Below are positions 18,802-28,271 of a DNA stretch of 39,136 nt, piece after piece. A program made the position numbers and the translations under genes. This DNA comes from Gammaproteobacteria bacterium. GTDB taxonomy: Bacteria; Pseudomonadota; Gammaproteobacteria; Chromatiales; Chromatiaceae. The stretch is taken from assembly GCA_020445405.1 (NCBI GenBank), contig JAGRGQ010000036.1, positions 1-39,136 on the forward strand, written 5' to 3'. The stretch's first letter is position 1. The number at the start of each line of letters is the position of its first letter. The notes below the pieces were generated by a model. It saw only the letters and a list, made by a program, of their open reading frames with translations, had not been told where the DNA came from and made no database searches.

Positions 18802-19739
<938 letters not shown>

Positions 19740-19748
19740 TCATAACCG

Positions 19749-20453
19749 ATGCTGTCGCAGATACCCCTTGGCATCGGTTCGCGGGAAAGCGCCGGTTTCG
19801 ATACTTTTATCGGGCTGGGAAACGAGCAGACAATTGCCGACATAAAAGCCTGCGTGGCGTCATCGGGCGAACAGTATCTCTATCTCTGGGGTCCCGCCGG
19901 CACGGGTAAGAGCCATCTTCTCCAGGCGGGATGCCGGGAAGCAAAAAGCCGTTCTGACCGAATCGCGTACATTCCGCTCTCCCAGGCTGGTGTTTTTTCA
20001 CCCGGAATCCTGTCGGATCTTGGCGCACTCGACCTGGTGTGCCTGGACGATATACATCTGATCTGCGGGGAATCCGCCTGGGAGTTGGCGCTGTTCAGAC
20101 TGTTCGATCAGTTGCGGGCAGCCCGGTCGAGGCTGATAGTGAGTGCCGACCGGCCACCCGCCAGGCTGCCGATCGCGCTTGGCGATCTGAGCTCCCGTCT
20201 GGAATGGGGACTGTGCTGCCAGCTCAGTCCGCTGGATGACGCCGGCAGAATCCAGCTGCTACTGGAGAATGCGCGTGTTCGCGGCCTGGCGCTTACCAGG
20301 GAGACGGCAACGTACATCCTGAATCACGCCGCCAGAGACGCCGGATCACTGCTGGAGCTGATGGATCGGCTGGATCAGGCTTCGCTCGCGGCTCAGCACA
20401 AACTGACGATACCCTTTGTCAAAACGGTAATGGCAAAACGGGATGACGCCTGA
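19749..20453 (+). CDS. hda: DnaA regulatory inactivator Hda
   Basis: Hda is an AAA+ protein that, with the DNA-loaded sliding clamp, stimulates hydrolysis of DnaA-bound ATP to prevent re-initiation. The 234 residues contain an N-terminal clamp-binding-like peptide (QIPLGI, the slot for QLxLPL), Walker A GPAGTGKSHLL, Walker B LVCLDDIHLI and sensor regions. There is no DnaA domain IV for DNA binding, which separates it from DnaA itself. It follows wrbA by 9 nt and converges with the phosphatidyltransferase gene. Location close to purM/DUF2066 is, from memory, common in gammaproteobacteria. Confidence 0.92.
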   Translation: MLSQIPLGIGSRESAGFDTFIGLGNEQTIADIKACVASSGEQYLYLWGPAGTGKSHLLQAGCREAKSRSDRIAYIPLSQAGVFSPGILSDLGALDLVCLDDIHLICGESAWELALFRLFDQLRAARSRLIVSADRPPARLPIALGDLSSRLEWGLCCQLSPLDDAGRIQLLLENARVRGLALTRETATYILNHAARDAGSLLELMDRLDQASLAAQHKLTIPFVKTVMAKRDDA

Positions 20454-20500
20454 AGCTTCACCTGAACCGTCTGGGTTGGTCGGTGAGGTAAAGCAGACGA

Positions 20501-21064
20501 TCAGTCACCGTTGCCGCTGATGCCGAACGCCCTTCGGCTCCAGACCCAGACATAATTAACTCCGCTGGCGATGGTCGTGGCAAACACCGTCCAGACCATA
20601 AATTGCAGCAACCCCTGCGGCAGGCCGAAAAAACCCTGATCCAGCACTACTGCCAGTACCAGCACGATCTGCGCGAAGGTATTGAATTTACTGATCAGGC
20701 TGGGGTTGGCTTTCAACTCTTCGATACGGAAATTGTAAATCAGTGCACCGGTCACGATGATCAGATCACGCACGATTACCAGCACCATCAACGCGGTGGG
20801 AATCAGGCCGAGCATCGCCAGGCAAACATAGCTGGAGACCAGCAGTACCTTGTCCGCCATCGGATCCAGCAAGCCACCCAGCCGGCTCTGCCAGCCATAG
20901 TGTTTGGCCAGAAATCCGTCCAGACCATCAGAAATACCGGCAATGGCAAACAGTATCAGGGCTACATCGAAACGCCGGATCAACAGCATCCAGACCACCG
21001 GTATGGTGAGGAAAATCCGCAGGATGCTGATCAGGTTAGGGATATCCTCCCGTTTTAGGATCAT
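20501..21064 (-). CDS. CDP-alcohol phosphatidyltransferase family protein (PgsA-like)
   Basis: A membrane enzyme transferring a phosphatidyl group from a CDP-alcohol to an acceptor. The nearest type by length and motif is CDP-diacylglycerol--glycerol-3-phosphate phosphatidyltransferase. The signature is complete: DGLDGFLAKHYGWQSRLGG followed by LLDPMADK. About four to five hydrophobic helices surround it. The start is the ATG at 21062-21064; a TTG four codons upstream would overlap the DUF2066 stop. It is the second such enzyme in the window after pssA. True pgsA is often beside uvrC, so this may be a paralogue with a different acceptor. Confidence 0.85.
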   Translation of the reverse strand: MILKREDIPNLISILRIFLTIPVVWMLLIRRFDVALILFAIAGISDGLDGFLAKHYGWQSRLGGLLDPMADKVLLVSSYVCLAMLGLIPTALMVLVIVRDLIIVTGALIYNFRIEELKANPSLISKFNTFAQIVLVLAVVLDQGFFGLPQGLLQFMVWTVFATTIASGVNYVWVWSRRAFGISGNGD

Positions 21065-21072
21065 GACTGGAT

Positions 21073-22185
21073 TCAACGCATTCGGTAGTAAAGATCCACC
21101 GGTATTACCGCCACATCCGGCTGCATCGCGGCGCCGGGATCGGCCTCGATAAGCCCGCCGAGTCCAAGTTCGCGCTCCAGAGCGGCAACCCCACCCTGTC
21201 CGTGCAGATCATAGACCACGGCATTCGGCTCCACCGAGGAGACCACTACCCGCTCCAGGGAGTTCTGGCTGGCAAGCAGCTCGAGCACCGCAGCGTAGTC
21301 CGAGAGGCTGTCAATACCCGCCACCCGCAAGCGCACGGTCGACAGCGAGCGCTCCTCTTTCAGCGGCGCAAATCGATCTGCGAGACTGTTTGCTGCGCTC
21401 TGCAGTGCATCGACGGTTAAAGCGTTCCGGGTGTCGGCCTCATTGTTCCAGTTGCGCTGGGAGTCGCCATAGTAGAGCCGCCAATATCCGCGCCACAGGT
21501 TTTTGTCGACTCTGGAGAGGCGGCCGGTCAGAATGAGATCCGGAGCATAGCGACGCGACGCGGCACGAATGTTGTTCTCGAAATTCCCCCAGATATCCGC
21601 GACCTGCATCTGCCCCTGGTCCTCCAGGTCCATCAACGGCAGCAGCAGCGGCAGTCCGCGCTCCGCTGCCACCTGATCCAGTGCGAGACGCACATCGGTA
21701 TCGATGTCCGGATTCAGGAGCCGGCGTTTGCCCTGGCGCTCTTCGCCCACCCAGAGCAGGACGCTGGGGCGGTTGGCGTTCCAAATCGGCAGACCACGAC
21801 TGTGCAACAGACGGTCAGTTTCGATCTTATCGAAACTGACCTGAAGCAGACGATCGGCCTGTTCCCCGCTGCCGGCCGCAGGCAACGCCTGATAACGGTA
21901 CTGCTGCACGTAACGCGAGGCATTGCCCAGATCCGCTGCCAGCGACTTGCGGGCTGCGATCCGGCTATCGCCGGTAAGCTTGACCAGCACCTTGCCGAAT
22001 GCGTCGCGAATAGCGGAATTGCGCTCGGCTGCGCCGCTGCCCGCAACCGGAGACTCCGCATCATACAGGCCGTAAACCTCGGCAGCCGGTAGCGATGCGC
22101 CATAAAAAGCGCAAAGCATCAGCAGGGAGACTGCAACTCGGCCCGGTAACATGGAAAGGCGGGAATAGAAGGCGCGAACAGGCAT
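21073..22185 (-). CDS. DUF2066 domain-containing exported protein
   Basis: A 370-residue protein with an N-terminal signal peptide (MLPGRVAVSLLMLCAFYGASLPAAE within residues 12-36, shown here only as a range of family-typical sequence). The mature part begins with VYGLYDAESPV, then SAIRDAFGKVLVKLTGD and RYQALPAAG, which are DUF2066 hallmarks. The function is unknown. In gammaproteobacteria it recurs upstream of purM in divergent orientation, as here. It may be co-transcribed with the downstream phosphatidyltransferase: its stop lies 8 nt upstream of that gene's ATG, or overlaps if the TTG is used. Confidence 0.87.
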   Translation of the reverse strand: MPVRAFYSRLSMLPGRVAVSLLMLCAFYGASLPAAEVYGLYDAESPVAGSGAAERNSAIRDAFGKVLVKLTGDSRIAARKSLAADLGNASRYVQQYRYQALPAAGSGEQADRLLQVSFDKIETDRLLHSRGLPIWNANRPSVLLWVGEERQGKRRLLNPDIDTDVRLALDQVAAERGLPLLLPLMDLEDQGQMQVADIWGNFENNIRAASRRYAPDLILTGRLSRVDKNLWRGYWRLYYGDSQRNWNNEADTRNALTVDALQSAANSLADRFAPLKEERSLSTVRLRVAGIDSLSDYAAVLELLASQNSLERVVVSSVEPNAVVYDLHGQGGVAALERELGLGGLIEADPGAAMQPDVAVIPVDLYYRMR

Positions 22186-22385
22186 TTAAGGTATTCTGCG
22201 AAACAGAGCGGTTGATCAGACCGTTCATATTACTCCGGCAGACTGTAGTCTGTCTAAACCTGCCTTCTTCACCGGAAGCAGAATCGAGCAGCGCCGTTGG
22301 CCGGCAGCAATCTGACTATGTAATCACAGGCACCGGACACCAGTCTGATAAAGGCGGGTGAAATCAATACTTGGCACCGTGGATT

Positions 22386-22394
22386 TGGTAATAT
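22386..22394 (+). promoter_or_regulatory. Extended -10 promoter candidate for purM
   Basis: TGGTAATAT matches an extended -10 (TG-n-TAnnnT) and lies 32 nt before the purM GTG in the 241-nt divergent gap. No PurR-like palindrome was seen. Confidence 0.4.
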
Positions 22395-22426
22395 GCCGCG
22401 TGTCGCTTAATCAGTCTGGAGTCAAC

Positions 22427-23479
22427 GTGGACCCGAAAAAAACCATCACCGGCAACAACCTCAGCTACCGGGATGCCGGTGTGGATATCGACGCCGGCAA
22501 CAGTCTCGTGGAACGCATCAAGCCAATTGCCAGCCGGACTTTCCGGCCCGGCGTCATGACCGGGCTTGGCGGTTTTGGGGCCCTGTTCGAGTTACCCCTG
22601 GATCGTTACCGGGAACCCGTGCTGGTCTCTGGCACCGACGGTGTCGGAACCAAGCTGAAGCTGGCCCTGCAATTGGGAAAACACGACAGTATTGGCATCG
22701 ATCTGGTGGCCATGTGCGTCAACGACATTGTGGTTACCGGCGCCGAACCGCTGTTTTTTCTCGACTACTACGCTACCGGACACCTGGATGTGGATAGCGC
22801 AACCGATGTTGTGAGCGGCATAGCCCATGGCTGCCATCTGGCGGGCGCCGCGCTGATCGGGGGAGAGACCGCGGAGATGCCCGGCATGTACGCCAGCGGC
22901 GACTACGACCTGGCGGGTTTCTCCGTGGGGATTGTGGAAAAATCGAGGATCATCGGGCCCGGCAGGGTCGAAGTGGGCGACGTGCTTCTCGGACTCGCCT
23001 CCTCCGGCCCTCATTCCAACGGCTATTCGCTGATTCGAAAGATACTGCAGATTTCGGATGCCGATCTGGCCCAGGCGATGGGAGAGGTGTCTCTCGGCGA
23101 GGCGTTACTGGCGCCCACCCGCATTTACGTCAAATCCCTGCTGGCACTCCATCAGAGTGTCGCTATTCATGCGCTGGCCCACATTACCGGTGGCGGACTG
23201 CTGGAAAATCTGCCGCGGGTCCTGCCGGAAGGCACCCGCGCCGTTATTCAACTTGACAACTGGGAGCGCCCGCAGGTGTTCGGATGGCTGCAGCAGCACG
23301 GTAATATTGCAGACACCGAGATGCTGCGCACATTCAACTGCGGTATCGGCATGGTTGTCTGTGTCGCGGCAGCGGATGCGGAAATCGCGCAGGCACAACT
23401 CACCCGGTCCGGAGAGCAGGTGTGGCAACTGGGACGGATTGTAGCCGCCCAGGGTTCCCCCGAAGTGGAATTCGTGTGA
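22427..23479 (+). CDS. purM: Phosphoribosylformylglycinamidine cyclo-ligase (AIR synthetase)
   Basis: PurM closes the imidazole ring of aminoimidazole ribotide with ATP in de novo purine synthesis. The 350 residues contain the ATP-binding [53 protein letters not shown] and the C-terminal [13 protein letters not shown], all standard. The GTG at 22427 with GGAG 5 nt upstream gives the family N-terminus; an in-frame ATG at 22358 would add 23 unrelated residues. It is followed by purN after 10 nt and is divergent from DUF2066. Confidence 0.96.
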   Translation: MDPKKTITGNNLSYRDAGVDIDAGNSLVERIKPIASRTFRPGVMTGLGGFGALFELPLDRYREPVLVSGTDGVGTKLKLALQLGKHDSIGIDLVAMCVNDIVVTGAEPLFFLDYYATGHLDVDSATDVVSGIAHGCHLAGAALIGGETAEMPGMYASGDYDLAGFSVGIVEKSRIIGPGRVEVGDVLLGLASSGPHSNGYSLIRKILQISDADLAQAMGEVSLGEALLAPTRIYVKSLLALHQSVAIHALAHITGGGLLENLPRVLPEGTRAVIQLDNWERPQVFGWLQQHGNIADTEMLRTFNCGIGMVVCVAAADAEIAQAQLTRSGEQVWQLGRIVAAQGSPEVEFV

Positions 23480-23489
23480 AAGTGGCGGC

Positions 23490-24158
23490 ATGACTCAGCC
23501 AGAAAAACTGCCCCTGGTCGTACTCATTTCCGGAAGCGGCAGCAACCTCCAGGCGGTGATCGATCAGGTAGCCGCAGGGCTGCCGGCGGAGATCAGAGCC
23601 GTGGTCAGCAACCGGCCCGGTGTACGCGGATTGGAACGCGCACGACTGGCGGGAATCGAAACCCGGGTGCTGGATCACAAACGCTATCCCGACCGGGAGA
23701 GTTACGATCTCGCACTTGCCGGATTATTGAGCGAATATCAGCCGAAGCTGGTGGTTTTGGCCGGTTTCATGCGTATTCTTTCACCGCAGTTCATTCAATG
23801 CTTTCGCGGGCGCATGCTCAATATTCACCCCTCACTGCTGCCCAAATACAGAGGACTTCACACCCACCGTCGGGCTTTGGAAGCGGGCGACACCGAACAT
23901 GGCGCCAGTGTTCATTTCGTCACCGAGGAGTTGGATGGCGGCCCGCTGGTGCTGCAGGCCAGAGTGGCAATCGAACCGGAAGACGATGAGGAGCGGCTGG
24001 CGGCGAAGGTGCTGACCAAGGAGCATATCATCTATCCCATGGTGATCCGTTGGGTTGCCGAAGGCCGCCTGACGTGCAGAGACGGTCAGGCGGTTAGGGA
24101 TGGCAGAGTGCTGGACAGACCTCTGTTCCTGATGGATAACGGAACCACGGAACCATGA
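23490..24158 (+). CDS. purN: Phosphoribosylglycinamide formyltransferase
   Basis: PurN transfers a formyl group from 10-formyl-tetrahydrofolate to GAR, the third step of purine synthesis. The 222 residues have the N-terminal VVLISGSGSNLQAV, the catalytic Asn/His in LNIHPSLLPKYRGL, and the catalytic Asp in ELDGGPLVLQA. It is adjacent to purM as in E. coli. Its stop overlaps the next ATG (ATGA), coupling it to the DUF3108 gene. Confidence 0.97.
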   Translation: MTQPEKLPLVVLISGSGSNLQAVIDQVAAGLPAEIRAVVSNRPGVRGLERARLAGIETRVLDHKRYPDRESYDLALAGLLSEYQPKLVVLAGFMRILSPQFIQCFRGRMLNIHPSLLPKYRGLHTHRRALEAGDTEHGASVHFVTEELDGGPLVLQARVAIEPEDDEERLAAKVLTKEHIIYPMVIRWVAEGRLTCRDGQAVRDGRVLDRPLFLMDNGTTEP

Positions 24159-24889
24159 GCGCGGGGCGGCAGCTGGGGTTTCTGTTTGCGCTCCTGAGCC
24201 TGCCGCTCATTACCCTCGGAACGTCGGCCGACAACCGGCCGCGGCTTGTACCATTTACCGCGGAATACAGTCTCAGCCGGGGTTATCTGAAACTTGCGAA
24301 GGTGGTGATCACCCTCGATCTCGACAGCCGTGGCGGCTATCGATACAGTGCCCACACCACGCCTGTCGGCCTGACCGCGGTGCTGCACAGCGACGAGATC
24401 AGTGAGATCAGCAGCGGTGTCGTCACCGAAGAGGGTGTAGTGCCGCATAAATACCACTATCAACACCTCAACTCCGACAGCAAAAGATCGGTGGACCTCA
24501 GCTTCGACTGGCGGGCACTGCGGGTAACCAACTCCCTGGGTGAAACCAGCTGGTCGATGAAGATTGGACCCGGTACCCAGGATAAATTCAGCCAGCAACT
24601 CTCGCTGATGCTATCCCTGGCTGCGGGGAAAAGAAAAATCGACTTCCCGGTAGCCGACGGCGGGCGAACCAAAGACTACAGCTTCCGCTTCCAGGGCGAG
24701 GAGGTGGTGGAAGTGGAGGCCGGCAGCTTCCGTACGTTGAAAATGGCCAGAAGCAAGAACCGGCGTCCGTCGCAGGCCAGTTTGTGGCTCGCGCCGGGAC
24801 TCAATCACCTGCCGGTCATCGTGCAGAAAAAGGAGAAAGACGGTCTTTATCTGATGGAGTTGAGCCGCTTCGCGTGGACCGAGCCATAG
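24155..24889 (+). CDS. DUF3108 domain-containing exported protein
   Basis: A 244-residue protein with an N-terminal signal peptide (about residues 5-25, LGFLFALLSLPLITLGTSA). The DUF3108 core follows, starting PFTAEYSLSRGYLKLAKV and continuing with GFLEAD-type beta strands; the family is predicted to form a beta-rich envelope protein. Its function is unknown. It is coupled to purN through a 4-nt overlap, an arrangement also seen in Pseudomonas from memory. It converges on the deaminase gene 18 nt away. Confidence 0.86.
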   Translation: MSAGRQLGFLFALLSLPLITLGTSADNRPRLVPFTAEYSLSRGYLKLAKVVITLDLDSRGGYRYSAHTTPVGLTAVLHSDEISEISSGVVTEEGVVPHKYHYQHLNSDSKRSVDLSFDWRALRVTNSLGETSWSMKIGPGTQDKFSQQLSLMLSLAAGKRKIDFPVADGGRTKDYSFRFQGEEVVEVEAGSFRTLKMARSKNRRPSQASLWLAPGLNHLPVIVQKKEKDGLYLMELSRFAWTEP

Positions 24890-24907
24890 CGAAAAGACCA
24901 CGCGCAC

Positions 24908-25426
24908 TCAAAGTCCCAGAAGACGGCTCAGCACCGTTCTGAAAAAACCGCCTGGCGCAATGGTTATCCCGGCATTTTCGATATCGATGCGTTCAATCGC
25001 ATATGATGTCACTTCGATATCCGCTTCCCTATACATCTCGCGGGAGAGTTCGAGGTCATCCGCCCAGCGGGAGAGAAAATCGTCGCTCGGTGCGATATGT
25101 ACGATACGCGCCACCTCTTCCTGGATCAGCTTGGATGCGCAGCGCGGACAGGGGGGATGGGTGACGTAGACGGTACAGCCTGTAAGATCCCGCTTGGCGA
25201 ATATCATCGCGTTCTCTTCCGCGTGGATCGTAAGATTCAGCTTGCAATTCCGATCCGACAACCTTTCCGGTCTATCCTCCACCCCGGCCGCGAACCCGTT
25301 GTACCCCAGGGATACAATTCGGTTTCCGTCGGTGATTACAGCCCCCACCTGGGATGAGGGGTCCTTACTCCATCCGGATATATGGGCTGCGAGGCCCAGA
25401 AAACGGGTATCCCATTTACTGCTCAT
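24908..25426 (-). CDS. Deoxycytidylate deaminase-family zinc enzyme
   Basis: The family deaminates dCMP to dUMP, feeding thymidylate synthesis. The 172 residues carry the zinc motif HAEENA (ligand His and catalytic Glu) and the second zinc motif PPCPRC. The N-terminal part is typical of dCMP deaminases (KDPSSQVGAVITDGNRIVSLGYNGF). A C-terminal extension of about 45 residues is not part of the core and its role is unclear. GAGAG lies 3 nt before the ATG. Substrate assignment rests on family resemblance; a ComE-like or other nucleotide deaminase role is possible. Confidence 0.85.
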   Translation of the reverse strand: MSSKWDTRFLGLAAHISGWSKDPSSQVGAVITDGNRIVSLGYNGFAAGVEDRPERLSDRNCKLNLTIHAEENAMIFAKRDLTGCTVYVTHPPCPRCASKLIQEEVARIVHIAPSDDFLSRWADDLELSREMYREADIEVTSYAIERIDIENAGITIAPGGFFRTVLSRLLGL

Positions 25427-25520
25427 TCGCTCTCTTCACCGTTATCTGCGCAGGGGCCGGGGAGACAATTCTCAACCTGCTCCGCCCTGGCGGAAATGAA
25501 CTCTATCGTTTAGTGTGAAA

Positions 25521-26144
25521 TCATTGCAACCGTTCCAAGCGACGCATGCAGAATCCATTTTTTTCCGGCGCCGCGATGAACCTCCGGATTTCCGGCATCG
25601 CCTCGTCAATATGTTCGAAGCGGTGACTCCCGCCGGGATAGACACGGACCCTACCCGCAGCCGCGTAAACCCGCGCCGCCACCCGATAATCAATCACCTC
25701 GTCGCCTTCGTCGAGCAGCACCAGAGTCGGTTTTACATGGGGTTCGGATCCGATGTCGTACGCTACCAGATCCGCGTAATCCTGTTGGCCGAATTCGAAA
25801 GGTTGTCCGGTCACCATATTGGTATTCAAACCGATATAGGGTTTGAGCGTTATTTGCGGCTGCAACGCCGGATTGATCATCACGACGTTCTCCACCAGAT
25901 CCAGCGTCGCAGCGAGAAATCTTGCGTAGAACCCTCCCAGCGAGCTCCCCATCAGAGTCACCCCCTCATCCGGCGATGCGGACGACGCCCGGGTGATCGC
26001 GCGAGTGATCGAACTAACCGCGGCATGCGGTCGGTGGGCCGGATAGTCCAGAATCACGAATCGGGTTCCGGCCAGCGCACGCTTGAAAACGCCGGCCTTA
26101 TTCGACGCGGATGAGCTGCTGAAACCATGCAGATAGATGATCAT
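25521..26144 (-). CDS. YqiA/YcfP-family alpha/beta hydrolase (putative esterase)
   Basis: A small serine hydrolase of the UPF0227 (YcfP/YqiA) type. The 207 residues start MIIYLHGFSSSSASNKA (oxyanion-hole HGF). The nucleophile elbow is GSSLGGFYARF, the acid is probably in LLDEGDEVIDY, and the catalytic His in GGSHRFEHIDEA. The start is the ATG at 26142-26144; the TTG one codon upstream is less likely. E. coli YqiA has esterase activity; the natural substrate is unknown. It is 94 nt upstream of the deaminase on the same strand, and the gap shows nothing notable. Confidence 0.85.
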   Translation of the reverse strand: MIIYLHGFSSSSASNKAGVFKRALAGTRFVILDYPAHRPHAAVSSITRAITRASSASPDEGVTLMGSSLGGFYARFLAATLDLVENVVMINPALQPQITLKPYIGLNTNMVTGQPFEFGQQDYADLVAYDIGSEPHVKPTLVLLDEGDEVIDYRVAARVYAAAGRVRVYPGGSHRFEHIDEAMPEIRRFIAAPEKNGFCMRRLERLQ

Positions 26145-26588
26145 CAACGCTAGTCTACAACAACAGGAGCATCCTGCCTGAATATGGCATTCCGGAGCTG
26201 ATCCCGCATCATTGCAGATGGCCGGATTTGTCCGCGCCGACGAGTGTAACCGCAGCGCTTGCCTTTCGGGAAGAGCCTGGCGGCACAGACCTGCCAGATG
26301 GGTGTTTCAGCGCGGTTACGCGATCCGTGCCGGCGGCCTGACGAAACGCGGTCAGCATTGGCCGCCCTGTGTGGCATTTGTACTTGCCCGGTCTCTATAA
26401 TGTACCGTCAGGCTGGAGGCTTTGACTGCTTTGTCACCGCCGCGGCCACTCCGATTGCGATCAGCCCGGAGCGACGTTTGAAGCGTTGGACTATCCCACC
26501 CGCGAAAGCGTCGTGCCTTGGTACAGCGCATTGAACATAGTCGGGTGGGCAACGGTCGAGTTGTTCCGAAATCAACAGCGGAGTCCCA
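26145..26588. other. 444-nt intergenic region with possible promoter and leader
   Basis: No convincing gene was seen. A perfect TATAAT on the plus strand (26396-26401), without a good -35, could start a leader of about 180 nt for the rubredoxin fusion gene. Within that leader, CCCACCCG (26495-26502) and CGGGTGGG (26542-26549) are perfect inverted 8-mers. Short open frames here have no recognisable features. Confidence 0.4.
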
Positions 26589-28163
26589 ATGACGGCTACA
26601 TCCCCCTCGTATATCTGTACCGCTTGCGGCTGGAGCTATGACCCGGTCCAGGGCAATCCCGATGGTGGAATCGCACCCGGCACACCCTGGGAGGCAATTT
26701 CCGACGACTGGATGTGCCCGGTTTGCGGCGCCGGAAAAGCGGAGTTCGAACGCTATGCACAACCAGTGATCGAAACCCGCAGCAGGCACAGCCAGACCCC
26801 TCCCCTGATCATACTGGGCAGTGGTCTGGCCGGTTATTCGCTGGCCAGAAGAGTGCGTCAGCGCGACGCCGCGATGCCCATCATCGTCATTACCGCGGAC
26901 GGCGGCGAGGTTTATAACAAGCCAATGTTGTCAAATGCGCTCGCCCGCGGTCTGCTGCCAGACGGGATGGTGCAGATGGAAGCGGCCGCGCTGGCGCAGG
27001 AGCTCTCCATCGAGATCAGAACCCGCACCCGGGCTACCCGGATAGACCGTGCATCGCATCGTCTGACCACCGAGTCGGCGGGGGGTGCCGAATCGCTGGA
27101 ATACGGCAGGTTGGTGCTGGCGCTCGGAGCCGACCCGAGGGTCTTTCCGGTGGAAGGCGACGATGGGATAGAGATTTTTACCGTCAATGACATTGACGAC
27201 TACCGCGCCTGGCGAAAACGCATCGGCAAGCGCGGCCGCATCCTGCTGATCGGCGCCGGTCTGATCGGATGCGAGTTTGCCAACGATCTGGCCAGCGGGG
27301 ATTTTGAGGTGTCGCTGGTCGACCCCGCCCCCTGGCCGCTGGCGAGGCTGCTTCCGGACGGGATCGGGCGGATGCTAACGCAATCCCTGGAAAATATCGG
27401 CTGCACGCTGCACATGGGCCGAACCATTGAAAGCTACCGGAAAACCGCTACCGGACCCATCGCCTTTCTGGACAATGGCACTCCACTGCCGTTTGACCAC
27501 GTCCTCTCCGCCGTGGGGCTGCAGCCCCGAACCCGCCTCGCGCAAGCCGCCGGCCTGGAGACCAGAACGGGAATTGTCACGGACCGATGGATGCGGACCA
27601 ACGACCCCGAGATCTACGCGGTGGGGGACTGCGCCGAATCTCCGGCCGGTAATCTGCCATTCATCGCGCCGTTGCTGGCTCAGACCGCGGCACTGGCCGC
27701 CACGCTGACCGGGGAGGATACGCCGCTGCGGATGGCCGCCATGCCGGTGGTGGTAAAAACGCCCGCGCTCCCGCTGGTAGTCTCGCCTCCCAGGCGCGGC
27801 GGCGCTGGAGATTGGGAGATCGAGCCGGGTGCGGACGGCGCAGTGGCGGTCTACCGCAGCCCGGACGGCGGAGAAGCAGGGTTCGTTCTGGCGGGTAGCA
27901 GCACAGTCCTGCAGCGGGAGATGAGCGCGCGCATGCCGGATCTGCTGGAAGCTTCACCGGCGGTGGCGGTGCAGTCCGAAGCAGAGAGCGGGGAGCCGCT
28001 CCACGACCGTTACGAGTGCGATGTCTGCAACTATATATACGATCCCGAAGTGGGTGATCCCGACGGCGGTATCGCACCCGGCACACCCTGGGAAGCGGTG
28101 CCCGATGACTGGGTATGTCCGGTATGCGGCGCCGGGAAAGCTGACTTCAGTGTAGTGACTTGA
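26589..28163 (+). CDS. Rubredoxin--rubredoxin reductase--rubredoxin fusion protein
   Basis: One polypeptide of 524 residues carrying an electron chain from NAD(P)H to rubredoxin. Domain 1 (residues 8-52) is a rubredoxin with iron ligands C10, C13, C43 and C46. The middle part (about 72-460) is an FAD/NAD(P)H disulfide-type oxidoreductase: FAD loop [11 protein letters not shown](P)H loop [15 protein letters not shown] site IYAVGDCAE, and a C-terminal dimerisation-like part, resembling rubredoxin reductase. Domain 3 (about 474-524) is a second rubredoxin with C477, C480, C510 and C513. The two rubredoxins are very similar in protein and DNA. Expected acceptors are an alkane monooxygenase or an oxygen/peroxide-detoxifying protein; none is in the window. 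Confidence 0.9.
   Translation: MTATSPSYICTACGWSYDPVQGNPDGGIAPGTPWEAISDDWMCPVCGAGKAEFERYAQPVIETRSRHSQTPPLIILGSGLAGYSLARRVRQRDAAMPIIVITADGGEVYNKPMLSNALARGLLPDGMVQMEAAALAQELSIEIRTRTRATRIDRASHRLTTESAGGAESLEYGRLVLALGADPRVFPVEGDDGIEIFTVNDIDDYRAWRKRIGKRGRILLIGAGLIGCEFANDLASGDFEVSLVDPAPWPLARLLPDGIGRMLTQSLENIGCTLHMGRTIESYRKTATGPIAFLDNGTPLPFDHVLSAVGLQPRTRLAQAAGLETRTGIVTDRWMRTNDPEIYAVGDCAESPAGNLPFIAPLLAQTAALAATLTGEDTPLRMAAMPVVVKTPALPLVVSPPRRGGAGDWEIEPGADGAVAVYRSPDGGEAGFVLAGSSTVLQREMSARMPDLLEASPAVAVQSEAESGEPLHDRYECDVCNYIYDPEVGDPDGGIAPGTPWEAVPDDWVCPVCGAGKADFSVVT
26670..26692 (+). repeat. Direct repeat inside the fusion gene (copy in first rubredoxin)
   Basis: These 23 bases are identical to 28071-28093 in the second rubredoxin segment. 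Synonymous differences appear around the repeat, so the two modules are a duplication kept similar. Confidence 0.75.
28071..28093 (+). repeat. Direct repeat inside the fusion gene (copy in second rubredoxin)
   Basis: Identical over 23 bases to 26670-26692, about 1.4 kb apart in the same gene. Recombination between them would remove the reductase domain and one rubredoxin. Confidence 0.75.
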
Positions 28164-28206
28164 GCCGTCGAATGCTGCGACAGCTTCACCCAATGCGCCT
28201 TCAGAC

Positions 28207-28215
28207 TGATATAAT
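28207..28215 (+). promoter_or_regulatory. Promoter of the exbB-exbD-exbD-tonB operon
   Basis: TGATATAAT is a perfect extended -10 (TG-n-TATAAT), with a weak -35 (TTCACC, 28185-28190). It lies 57 nt upstream of exbB in the 108-nt gap after the fusion gene. Confidence 0.55.
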
Positions 28216-28271
28216 CGCGGCCTGACGCAGTGTGTAGTCCGCTTGCGCCCGACAACCGAAGGAGCTAAGGC

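Noticed and set aside
20454..20500. Hairpin between hda and the phosphatidyltransferase as bidirectional terminator
   Set aside because: Pairing is imperfect and there is no U-tract on either strand.
26372..26388. TGGCAT...TTGC, looking like a sigma-54 promoter
   Set aside because: The spacing between the GG and GC elements is one base too long; sigma-54 sites are strict in spacing.
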